Source: Propionibacteriaceae bacterium
GTDB taxonomy: Bacteria > Actinomycetota > Actinomycetes > Propionibacteriales > Propionibacteriaceae
Reading direction: 5' to 3'
Assembly (NCBI GenBank): GCA_031285505.1
Contig: JAITVZ010000003.1
Span: forward strand, 1-40,235
Length of the DNA: 40,235 nt
A program made the translations under genes and the position numbers. Of this stretch, positions 7,579 to 15,521 are shown in pieces. A model generated the notes under the pieces. That model saw only the letters and a program-made list of their open reading frames with translations, made no database searches and had not been told where the DNA came from. Within the stretch, counting starts at the first letter, position 1, and the number at the start of each line of letters is the position of its first letter.

Positions 7579-8867
7579 AACGCCGGGCTGAAGTCGTAAT
7601 CACCGGCCAAAAAGACCGTCAAAGCCCGTTGCAGATCATCAAGATCAGACAAGGCGGCCATCTCACGGCTGGAATGCATCGCCAGAATCGGCAGGCCGAT
7701 GTCGACCGTGGCCAAGCCACTGCGACCGGCGGTCAGCGGGCCGATGGTGGTGCCACAACTGACGGCATTGTTCGAGACAAAGGTCTGCACCGGCACGCCC
7801 GCCTGCGCACAAACCCGCTGCCAAACCGCCTCTCCGATGGCGTCACTGGCGTAATGCTGACTGGCGTTGAGCTTGAGCATCGGTCCGTGTCCCATCAAGG
7901 GGCGCTGGTCGGGATCGTGGCGCTCGGCGTGATTCGGGTTGACACTGTGCCCGGCGTCACTGGAGACCACCATTGACCGAGCGGCCACCTGATGACGGCT
8001 GTCCTCATCCCAACCCAACCCCAGGCCAATCCGCTCAATGACATCAGTGAGGAATGGCCCCTGGGCGCCGCTGCGGGTCATCGAACCGACCTCTTCATGG
8101 TCGAAGCAGGCCAATATGGGAATGACACCCGGGCGCGGCTGGACCTGGGCCATCGCCTGGAGCCCCGGAAAGACACTGCTGAGATTGTCCAAACGGGAGG
8201 CCGCCAAGAACTCCCCTGCCAAACCGAAGCACCCAGCCGAGCAAGTCGGATAGGCGAACAGATCATGGGCGATGATCGAATCGGGAGCCACACCGATCAG
8301 TTCCGCGACACCGGCCAGCAGGCCTAGCTGATCAGCTTGGCGATCAGCCAGGCCATATACGGGCATCAGCTGGCGCTGCGGGTCCAGGGTCAAGGCTTGA
8401 TTGACGCTGCGATCCAGATGGGGAGCCAATTGAGGGATGATCAACCAGGCAGGCGTCTTGACCAACTCGACCCGACCATCAGCCAAGACCACCCGTCCGG
8501 CCAGACCCAATTCGCGATCAAGCCAGGAATTGAGAAGGGGGCCACCGTAGATCTCCATGCCGACCTGGGCCCAGCCAGCGGCGCGGTGCTCGGGGCTTGG
8601 CTTGAGCTTGAAGGTCGGAGAGTCGGTGTGGGCGCCGACGATCTGAAAGCGGGTCTGTGCCAGCGGCCCTGTCTGATCCGGCAGACGATAGGCGATGATC
8701 GCGCCATCACGAATGATGAAATGTCCGCCCGGCGAGCAGTCGAAAGGATCGGCTTCAAACTGGCGGGCGAAACCAGCACTTTCCAGGAGTTGGGCCATGT
8801 TGGCCACCGCGTGGTAGGAGGTCGGAGAGGCGTCGATGAAGGCGTCGATCGTCGAATCTTTCGTCAT
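7575..8867 (-). CDS. apeB: M18 family aminopeptidase
   Basis: At 430 residues this is the full length of M18 (aspartyl/general) aminopeptidases, dodecameric cytosolic metalloenzymes that remove N-terminal residues from peptides. Visible zinc-site motifs are GAHTDSP (His80, Asp82), FDHEEVGS (the catalytic and ligand glutamates) and DAGHSVNPNH. The N-terminal DAFIDASPTSYHAV is the family signature. The ATG at 8867 is only 52 bases from the divergent argS start, so the two genes share a promoter region. No good ribosome site precedes the ATG (GGTGGC only), so a leaderless transcript is possible. Confidence 0.95.
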   Translation of the reverse strand: MTKDSTIDAFIDASPTSYHAVANMAQLLESAGFARQFEADPFDCSPGGHFIIRDGAIIAYRLPDQTGPLAQTRFQIVGAHTDSPTFKLKPSPEHRAAGWAQVGMEIYGGPLLNSWLDRELGLAGRVVLADGRVELVKTPAWLIIPQLAPHLDRSVNQALTLDPQRQLMPVYGLADRQADQLGLLAGVAELIGVAPDSIIAHDLFAYPTCSAGCFGLAGEFLAASRLDNLSSVFPGLQAMAQVQPRPGVIPILACFDHEEVGSMTRSGAQGPFLTDVIERIGLGLGWDEDSRHQVAARSMVVSSDAGHSVNPNHAERHDPDQRPLMGHGPMLKLNASQHYASDAIGEAVWQRVCAQAGVPVQTFVSNNAVSCGTTIGPLTAGRSGLATVDIGLPILAMHSSREMAALSDLDDLQRALTVFLAGDYDFSPAF

Positions 8868-8919
8868 GCCACCAGTATGGACCTTAGAGGCGACAATCTT
8901 GGCGTGCGATAATCAGGGG

Positions 8920-10563
8920 ATGAAGTCTCTGCAACAGTTGCTCACCGACCGTCTGACTGCCGCCTTGGGCGCCGATCCCGAGCTTCGCCCGTCGACCAAG
9001 CCGCAATTCGGTCATTACCAGTGCAATGTCGCCCTGCGCCTGGGAGCCGCTCAAGGCCGCCCGCCGCGGCAAGTGGCCGAGCAGCTGCTGGCCCAACTCA
9101 ATCTTGACGATCTTTGCCTGCCACCGCAGATCGCCGGTCCGGGTTTCATCAACCTGACCATCAAACCAGAGGTGTTGGCCCAAGCGGTCGGCGATGAACT
9201 GGCCGACCCCAACTGTGGCATCCCCCAAGTGGACGCCGGGCCCGTGGTGGTCGATTACTCGGCGCCGAATGTCGCCAAGCAAATGCACGTCGGTCACCTG
9301 CGCTCGACCATCATCGGCGACTGCTTCGTCCGGGTGTTGCGGGCCAGCGGCGAGACAGTCATCCCGCAAAACCACATCGGCGATTGGGGTCGCCAGTTCG
9401 GCATGTTGATCGAACAGATCAATGATGAGCAGCTCGATCTTGACGCCCTGGACCTGGCTGGCGCCGAAGAGCTCTACCTGCGGGCCAACGCCCACCTCAA
9501 CGCCGACTCTGACTTCGCCGACCGAGCTCGCGCCAGGGTGGTCGCCTTACAGGGCGGTGACCCGGCCACTCTGGCCAGCTGGCAGGCGCTGATCGATCTG
9601 TCGGCGGTCGGCTTCGCCCAGACCTATCAACGCCTCGGTGTCCTGCTGACCACTGCCGATCTGGCTGGCGAATCCAGCTACAACCAGTCTTTGGCCGGCA
9701 TTTGTGCCGATCTGGAGGCGCGAGGCCTGGCTGAGATCAACGATGGCGCCCTGGTGGTCTTCGTCGATGGCTACGACGCTCCAGTCATCCTGCGCAATTC
9801 GGCCGGCGGCTATGGCTATGACGTCACAGACCTAGCGGCCTTGCGCCAACGGATCGATGATCTCGGCGCCAAACGCCTGATCTATGTCACCGACGCCCGC
9901 CAGCACGAGCACTTCATGAAGCTGTTCGCCGTCGCCCGAATGGCCGGCTGGTTGCCCGAAACCGTCGAGGCTGAACACGTCGGCTTCGGCATGGTCCTCG
10001 GCCCGGATGGCACGCCTTTCAAGACTCGTGAAGGCACCGCCGTCCACCTCGACGATCTGCTGGACCAGGCTCAGGCCTTGGCCAGTGAAGAGGTGGCCAT
10101 CGCCGCCATCAAATATGCCGACCTGTCGACCCAACTGCAAAAGGACTACGTCTTCGACCCGGCTCGGATGACCGCCACCACCGGTGACACCGGCCCCTAC
10201 TTGCAATACGCCCACGCCCGCGTCTCCAGCATCCTGCGCCGGGCCGAGGCCGACGGTGACGTCGTTGATGACGCCAACGCCCAGATCAGCGTCCTGATTG
10301 AGCCAGCGGAGCAGTGGTTGGCACTGTCTTTGACCCGCTTCCCCGAAGCAGTCGCCGATGTGGCCGGCAGCCTGACACCCCACAAACTCTGTGGCTATCT
10401 CTACGATTTGGCTAGTCAACTGTCTAGTTTCTATGAGCAATGCCCAGTGCTGAAAAGCCAGGGACCGACCCGGACGTCGCGATTGGCCTTGTGCCGGGCC
10501 ACCCAGCGAGTTCTGGCCATAGGTTTGAATCTGCTGGGCATCCGTGCGCCAAGCGTCATGTAG
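8920..10563 (+). CDS. argS: Arginyl-tRNA synthetase
   Basis: ArgRS charges tRNA-Arg with arginine in the cytosol. I place the start at ATG 8920 (MKSLQQLL), preceded by AGGGG, because upstream codons overlap the divergent aminopeptidase gene; this gives 547 residues, the usual length. The N-terminal Add1 domain comes first (PQFGHYQCNVALRLG). The class I HIGH motif is HVGH at 123-126 in APNVAKQMHVGHLRSTIIGD. The KMSKS region is KTREGT, the common K-x-R-E-G form of ArgRS. The C-terminal helical anticodon-binding (DALR-type) domain ends FYEQCPVLKS and RLALCRATQRVL. A tRNA-Arg gene lies 3.6 kb upstream. GATAAT at 8908-8913, only a few bases before the ATG, may be a -10 box giving a very short leader. 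Confidence 0.97.
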   Translation: MKSLQQLLTDRLTAALGADPELRPSTKPQFGHYQCNVALRLGAAQGRPPRQVAEQLLAQLNLDDLCLPPQIAGPGFINLTIKPEVLAQAVGDELADPNCGIPQVDAGPVVVDYSAPNVAKQMHVGHLRSTIIGDCFVRVLRASGETVIPQNHIGDWGRQFGMLIEQINDEQLDLDALDLAGAEELYLRANAHLNADSDFADRARARVVALQGGDPATLASWQALIDLSAVGFAQTYQRLGVLLTTADLAGESSYNQSLAGICADLEARGLAEINDGALVVFVDGYDAPVILRNSAGGYGYDVTDLAALRQRIDDLGAKRLIYVTDARQHEHFMKLFAVARMAGWLPETVEAEHVGFGMVLGPDGTPFKTREGTAVHLDDLLDQAQALASEEVAIAAIKYADLSTQLQKDYVFDPARMTATTGDTGPYLQYAHARVSSILRRAEADGDVVDDANAQISVLIEPAEQWLALSLTRFPEAVADVAGSLTPHKLCGYLYDLASQLSSFYEQCPVLKSQGPTRTSRLALCRATQRVLAIGLNLLGIRAPSVM

Positions 10564-10711
10564 GCCTGACCGGTCTACGCAGTCAGGCGCGCCACGCTGC
10601 CATCGGGGCGCTATTGGCGGCTAAGCTGATCACCGAGGGGACCTGCGATGCCACCATGGCCCTTCGCTGCCGACCCACCGGTGAAATATGCGAACCAGAC
10701 GAGGATGAATC

Positions 10712-13700
10712 ATGACCCCGACAGCCATGCTTATCGCATGGTTGATCGGTGCAGTCATTTTGATGTTCGTCCTGGTCTTCTCAGGCACCGGATGGCGCCT
10801 GGCCCATGCCCGTCGTCGTGCCCGCAAGCGCGATCAAGTCATTTTCGCCCACCTGAGGGTGATCAATCGAGTCACCGCCATCACCCGGGCGATGCTGATG
10901 GTGGCTGGGCTACTGGCAGCCGGTCTGGTCGCTTGGCTCCTGCCTGAGCACCGCGGTTGGTTCATCGCTCCCAGTGCCTGGGGGCTGGTCAGCGCCATTG
11001 GCATCGTCACCCTCGATCAGTTGATGCTCGGGCGCAGCCCCATAGCTGCCAGACGCCGCCCCGGTCTGTTGCGACGGCTGCTGCCTGGCCGCCTGATTGG
11101 CTTGTGCGCCCTGCTGATCGCCGCCATCGCCGCCAGCTGCCTGTGGGCCTGGGGCCAATCGATGGAGGACGGCCGTTCCCACTTCTTCCGCTGGCGCCTC
11201 GATGGTCGCTTCGACTGGGGGGTGCGTCGGCCCTTCCCTGGCCCCTTCTATTCGCTGCCGATGATGGCCCTGGTCGCCGTGGCGACGGCCTTGGTGATCA
11301 TCGGCGTGGTCGCGACGATGCGCCGGCGGATCTACCGGCCACACACACGCTACGAGCACATCGACTTCGGCCTGCGCCGACGCACCATCCATGATCTGAT
11401 ACTCGTTCTGACCGGTGTTTTGTCAGCCACCTTGACGATCATCGGCCTGAACATCGCCTGGGCTTTCGCCACGCTGGGCCCCGGATCAAGCAGCTCCACC
11501 ATCGTCGTCCTGCTCAGTGGTGTCGGTGGGGTCTGCACCCTGGTGCTGACCTTTTGGGTCATCGCCAACCTGGTGTTCGCCCAGGTAGTCGAATCCGACG
11601 CCACCCGCCCGCGCGACGCCGCCCATCGCTTGTCGATGATGCCCGACGACGACCTCGATACCACCGCCGATGAGTTGATCGGCGGGGATGAGGCAAGCGC
11701 AACCGAAGTCCCAGAGGACCTCTCCGCCACAGTCACCGAAGAGATTCGCCACGCTGGGGTCGCCACCTGGTTTGGCGACCAATCGACCGGCGATGACCAG
11801 CCTGGTCTGGCATTCGAGTCCCAGGCCACACTGGATCAGCAGGCCGCTGCCCCCCAGTTCGTCGCCCCAGAGGATGACCAGGTCTACATTCCCTTGGTGC
11901 CCCTGCCGATCGCCCCAGTGCCTGCGGCCCCTGAAGCGCCGGCGCTGCCAGTCACGCCTGAACCCGTCACCACGCCCGGGGAGACGGTGGCAGCAGGGCT
12001 TGCACAAGATGATGACCCGGCGGCGACCGAGGCACCCGCGCTGGCCTCGGCGGCGACTGACACGATGGAACAACCCCCAACCGGGCAGACCCAATCGACC
12101 GCCGGCGCGAGTAGACCATCAGAAGAAACAGAGATTGACTCCGCGAACCGCTCAGCTGACGAGACAAATGACGACCAGCTGAAGTCTGGAGAGGTGGCAG
12201 CAACCGGTCTGGCCACAGTCAGCGCCGCTGCCAATGCATCTGTCCGGTCTTGGAAGACCCGCTACCGTCAGCTGGGTGACCGTCTCCGATCTGGCGCTCA
12301 GCGCTTGCGATCCGAGGCCAGCTCCCACGCCGCCAGCGATCAGCTGGTCACCGAAACCGACGCGACCTCGATGGGCGACGGCGATATGACACCGCCCGTC
12401 ATATCGGTCGACCAATCGTTGCTAATTTCGCTATCTGACAGCCCGGTCGCCCAAGACAAGGCCGAGACGGAAAACACCCCGTCGGACGGCAAGCAGACCG
12501 ACAGCATCAACGAGCCGTCAACAGACGCTCCCTCAACGGTCGAGCCACCAGCCTTGGCAGAGGTTGAAGATGTCGACAAAAGCTCTAACCTGGACCTTGA
12601 TGTCGAGGACTCAGAAGTTACTGCCGCGCTCGACCCACTACCAGCTGATCAATCTACGGTCGAACCCAGCATCGCCATTGGCAGCGACGAAGCCACCATC
12701 CGGCTCTATGGGGCTGACCAGCCGACGTCGTTGCTGGAAAGTGATCTTGGTTGGGCTCCGGAGCACCTGCCATTGCCAACACCGCCGCAACCGTTGGCCG
12801 TGTCTTTCCTCTATGACATGCCGGAGCCGTCAACCGACGAAGCTGCCAGCGCCGCGATCGCAGCAGGCCCGTCAGCTTCGCGCCAAACCGCGGGCGGCAT
12901 CATCCGACCGCGGATCATCCCGGCGCTCCCCACTCCCGAAAGCGACCTGATAACCGACCAGGCAATCGCGCCCGCCACCGCATCAGCCACCACGGTGGAA
13001 GCGACGCCCATCCCTGCCGGAGCCGACGACTTTGAACTGGCCGAGACCACCGCTGCCGATGACAATGAGACCCGCAGCAGTGCGCAACCGCTCCAAGAGG
13101 GCAACCCGCTGATCAACAATTCAGAGCAGCAACCAACCCCCATCCCAGTGCCTGCGGCCTGGCTGGACAGCGAGGACACTCCTGAATCAAAACCCACCCG
13201 ACCGCCAGTCGAGATGCGCCCCATCATCAAAGCCCGGATCATTGCCGCCGAGCCAGACACGATGCCGGCGTCGGCGGCGCAGAGTTCAGCAGGCGACGAG
13301 ACAGCGGTTGTCGTTGGGGCGATCAGCTCGTCCGTCACAACCCCAAACAACAGTGATACAGCACCATTGGCCAGCAGCCAGTGCAGCAGCGTTGAGATGC
13401 TCGACACTGCGCCAGCCACTTTGGCCCGAGGCCCGCTGACCAGCGTCGATTCGATCTCAGACACTCTAGCGGCCACAGATTTGTCGTTTGAATCAGCCGA
13501 TGAACGGCCGAGCGCCAACTCACACGATCAATCAGATCGGGACGATGACCCAGCCTTGATCGCTGACGCCAAAGCCCTCGCTGATGACACACCGGCCGAC
13601 GTTGACCAACTCGATACCTCCCCTCTTGGCCAGGATGAGCCGACCCTGGCAATTGATGATGCCGGCGAAGAGCCGACCGTCGAATTGTCGGTGACATCGG

Positions 13701-14527
13701 TCGGTCCGGCGATCATCGGTTTGACCGATGCCCATCGCCAGGCCGTCGCCCCGCTAGGCCGTCCGACCATCCATCCCAAGATCATCTGGCCCGAAGCCCG
13801 CATCGATCTGTCGGCAATCACCAGTTCCAGGGCAAGCACACCCTCAAACCAGCCGGCGATGACCACTGCACCAGACCAAACGGAACCATCGATGGCCGAT
13901 GCCGCCGAAACTGGCGCCTCTCCCCTGCGACCGGACGCACCAGCCGCCGACAGCGTTTCGCCAGGTCATGACGCCGACAATACTGACGCCGCACCATCGA
14001 CGATTGACGTCGCAGCAGCCACGATGAATGACTCTGCGCCAACGCCTGAGGCCATCGCGGGCATCCACCAAAACGACCTGACCAGCGTGGACCCATCACC
14101 GGACCAGACTGCAGCCGACTTCAGCCAGGCAGCACCCAACGCGGCCGCCAGCAGCCCTGATCAGCCCGATCTCAAGCCAGCCGACTCCAGCCAGCCAGTC
14201 ACTCAGCGGCGCTTCGTCCCGATCTCCCGACCGCGAATCATCGCCGCTCGGTCATACCACGCCACCACGATCATCAACGAGCAAGGTCTGATCACCGAGA
14301 CCCCCCTCCGACCGACCGCCGCTGCTGATTCGGCCAACAATGACGCGCCCACCGCAAAATCCGCTGACCAACCGACCAGCGTGGCTGCGCTCCAGGCGCT
14401 TGGCACCGCCGCAAAGCCAGCCAGCGTTGAATCGGGTCGGGGCAGTGCCGCCGCAACACCAGTCAACACCGGGTCGGTGTCGGCCAGCAGCAACACCGGG
14501 CGCAGGCCCTTCCGGCGCAAGAAATGA
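10712..14527 (+). CDS. Very large unrecognised membrane protein with ~970-residue low-complexity tail
   Basis: The family is not recognised. Residues 1-290 carry about seven hydrophobic segments (near 5-27, 60-77, 84-105, 129-149, 180-202, 231-256, 261-291) separated by basic loops. From about residue 300 to 1271 the chain is rich in Ala, Thr, Pro, Ser, Asp and Glu with few aromatics and looks disordered. Inside this tail a short motif recurs: RPRIIPALP near 733, RPIIKARIIAAEP near 836, RPTIHPKIIWPEA near 1017 and RPRIIAARS near 1173. The C-terminus is basic (GRRPFRRKK). GAGG at 10701-10704 precedes the ATG. It lies between argS and ispE (39 bases before ispE) and could be co-transcribed with ispE. 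One possible role is a membrane scaffold whose tail binds a partner through the repeated motif, but that is inference. Repetitive triplet-like sequence in the tail suggests fast evolution. Confidence 0.8.
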   Translation: MTPTAMLIAWLIGAVILMFVLVFSGTGWRLAHARRRARKRDQVIFAHLRVINRVTAITRAMLMVAGLLAAGLVAWLLPEHRGWFIAPSAWGLVSAIGIVTLDQLMLGRSPIAARRRPGLLRRLLPGRLIGLCALLIAAIAASCLWAWGQSMEDGRSHFFRWRLDGRFDWGVRRPFPGPFYSLPMMALVAVATALVIIGVVATMRRRIYRPHTRYEHIDFGLRRRTIHDLILVLTGVLSATLTIIGLNIAWAFATLGPGSSSSTIVVLLSGVGGVCTLVLTFWVIANLVFAQVVESDATRPRDAAHRLSMMPDDDLDTTADELIGGDEASATEVPEDLSATVTEEIRHAGVATWFGDQSTGDDQPGLAFESQATLDQQAAAPQFVAPEDDQVYIPLVPLPIAPVPAAPEAPALPVTPEPVTTPGETVAAGLAQDDDPAATEAPALASAATDTMEQPPTGQTQSTAGASRPSEETEIDSANRSADETNDDQLKSGEVAATGLATVSAAANASVRSWKTRYRQLGDRLRSGAQRLRSEASSHAASDQLVTETDATSMGDGDMTPPVISVDQSLLISLSDSPVAQDKAETENTPSDGKQTDSINEPSTDAPSTVEPPALAEVEDVDKSSNLDLDVEDSEVTAALDPLPADQSTVEPSIAIGSDEATIRLYGADQPTSLLESDLGWAPEHLPLPTPPQPLAVSFLYDMPEPSTDEAASAAIAAGPSASRQTAGGIIRPRIIPALPTPESDLITDQAIAPATASATTVEATPIPAGADDFELAETTAADDNETRSSAQPLQEGNPLINNSEQQPTPIPVPAAWLDSEDTPESKPTRPPVEMRPIIKARIIAAEPDTMPASAAQSSAGDETAVVVGAISSSVTTPNNSDTAPLASSQCSSVEMLDTAPATLARGPLTSVDSISDTLAATDLSFESADERPSANSHDQSDRDDDPALIADAKALADDTPADVDQLDTSPLGQDEPTLAIDDAGEEPTVELSVTSVGPAIIGLTDAHRQAVAPLGRPTIHPKIIWPEARIDLSAITSSRASTPSNQPAMTTAPDQTEPSMADAAETGASPLRPDAPAADSVSPGHDADNTDAAPSTIDVAAATMNDSAPTPEAIAGIHQNDLTSVDPSPDQTAADFSQAAPNAAASSPDQPDLKPADSSQPVTQRRFVPISRPRIIAARSYHATTIINEQGLITETPLRPTAAADSANNDAPTAKSADQPTSVAALQALGTAAKPASVESGRGSAAATPVNTGSVSASSNTGRRPFRRKK

Positions 14528-14566
14528 GCCAGCCGCAAGCTGCTGGCAGGAGGCTATGATCCGACC

Positions 14567-15511
14567 ATGAGCCTGGCCATCAATGAGCAAACCTCAGCCT
14601 TATCAGTGCGCGTTCCTGGAAAAATCAACCTGTCCTTGCGGGTTGGCAACAGGCGTCGCGATGGCTACCACCAGTTGGCCACAGTCTTCCAAGCGGTCAA
14701 TCTCTACGACACCATCACCGTGGCCCACAGTGACAATGACGATTCGACGATTGCCCTGGAAGTGATCGGGGTCGCCGCCGACCAACTCGGGCCGGCCGCC
14801 AACAACCTGGCGGTACGCGCCGCCCAGGCCCTGCGCTTGGTCGGTGGCATCAGTGCCGGCTGTCGCATCCGCCTCACCAAAGCCATTCCAGTGGCGGCGG
14901 GTATGGCTGGTGGCTCGGCTGACGCCGCCGGGGCCTTACTCGGCCTGAATGCCCTGTGGAATCTCGGCATCCCCCCTGAGGATCTCCTGAACATCGCCGC
15001 CAGCCTGGGCGCCGATGTGCCCTTCGGTTTGATGGGCGGTTGTGCCGTCGGTCTGGGCCGGGGTGACCTGCTGGCGCCAGCCTTGAGCCGCGGCGTCTGC
15101 CACTGGGTGCTGGGTATCGCCCATCAGGGCCTGAGCACGCCAGCCGTCTTCCACGCCTTCGACCAGCTGGCAACAGACAAGCCTGCGACCGATGAGCCAG
15201 AAATCGACCCGGGATTGATGCGGGCCCTGGCCAGCGGCGACACCCAGGGCTTGGCTGACGCTCTGACCAACGACTTGGCTCCGGCTGCCTACAAACTGCG
15301 CCCTGGGCTGCGACCGGTGCTGGAGCAAGGCGTGCGCCTGGGGGCGCTGGCCGGGGTGGTGTCCGGCTCCGGGCCGACCATCGCCTGGCTGACTGCCGAC
15401 GCGGCTTCGGCCACCGACTTGGCACTGTCCCTATCCTGCCAAGGCTTGGTCGATCAAGTCCGCCAGGTCACCGGCCCGGTTGCCGGGGCCAGCTTCATCG
15501 CCGCCGGCTGA
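14567..15511 (+). CDS. ispE: 4-diphosphocytidyl-2-C-methyl-D-erythritol kinase
   Basis: IspE phosphorylates CDP-methylerythritol in the MEP pathway to isoprenoids. This 314-residue GHMP kinase shows PGKINLSL (Lys19) and RDGYHQLATVFQAV at the N-terminus, the ATP-binding PVAAGMAGGSADAAG loop at 109-123, ADVPFGLMGGCAVGLGRG, and the C-terminal SGSGPTIAWL motif. The length is typical. The start ATG 14567 follows GGAGG at 14550-14554, and the sequence from residue 12 fits the family. In many actinobacteria ispE follows rpfB and ksgA; here it follows the giant membrane protein gene. It converges with the next gene, with only 10 bases between the stops. Confidence 0.95.
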   Translation: MSLAINEQTSALSVRVPGKINLSLRVGNRRRDGYHQLATVFQAVNLYDTITVAHSDNDDSTIALEVIGVAADQLGPAANNLAVRAAQALRLVGGISAGCRIRLTKAIPVAAGMAGGSADAAGALLGLNALWNLGIPPEDLLNIAASLGADVPFGLMGGCAVGLGRGDLLAPALSRGVCHWVLGIAHQGLSTPAVFHAFDQLATDKPATDEPEIDPGLMRALASGDTQGLADALTNDLAPAAYKLRPGLRPVLEQGVRLGALAGVVSGSGPTIAWLTADAASATDLALSLSCQGLVDQVRQVTGPVAGASFIAAG

Positions 15512-15521
15512 ACCCGCGGTC

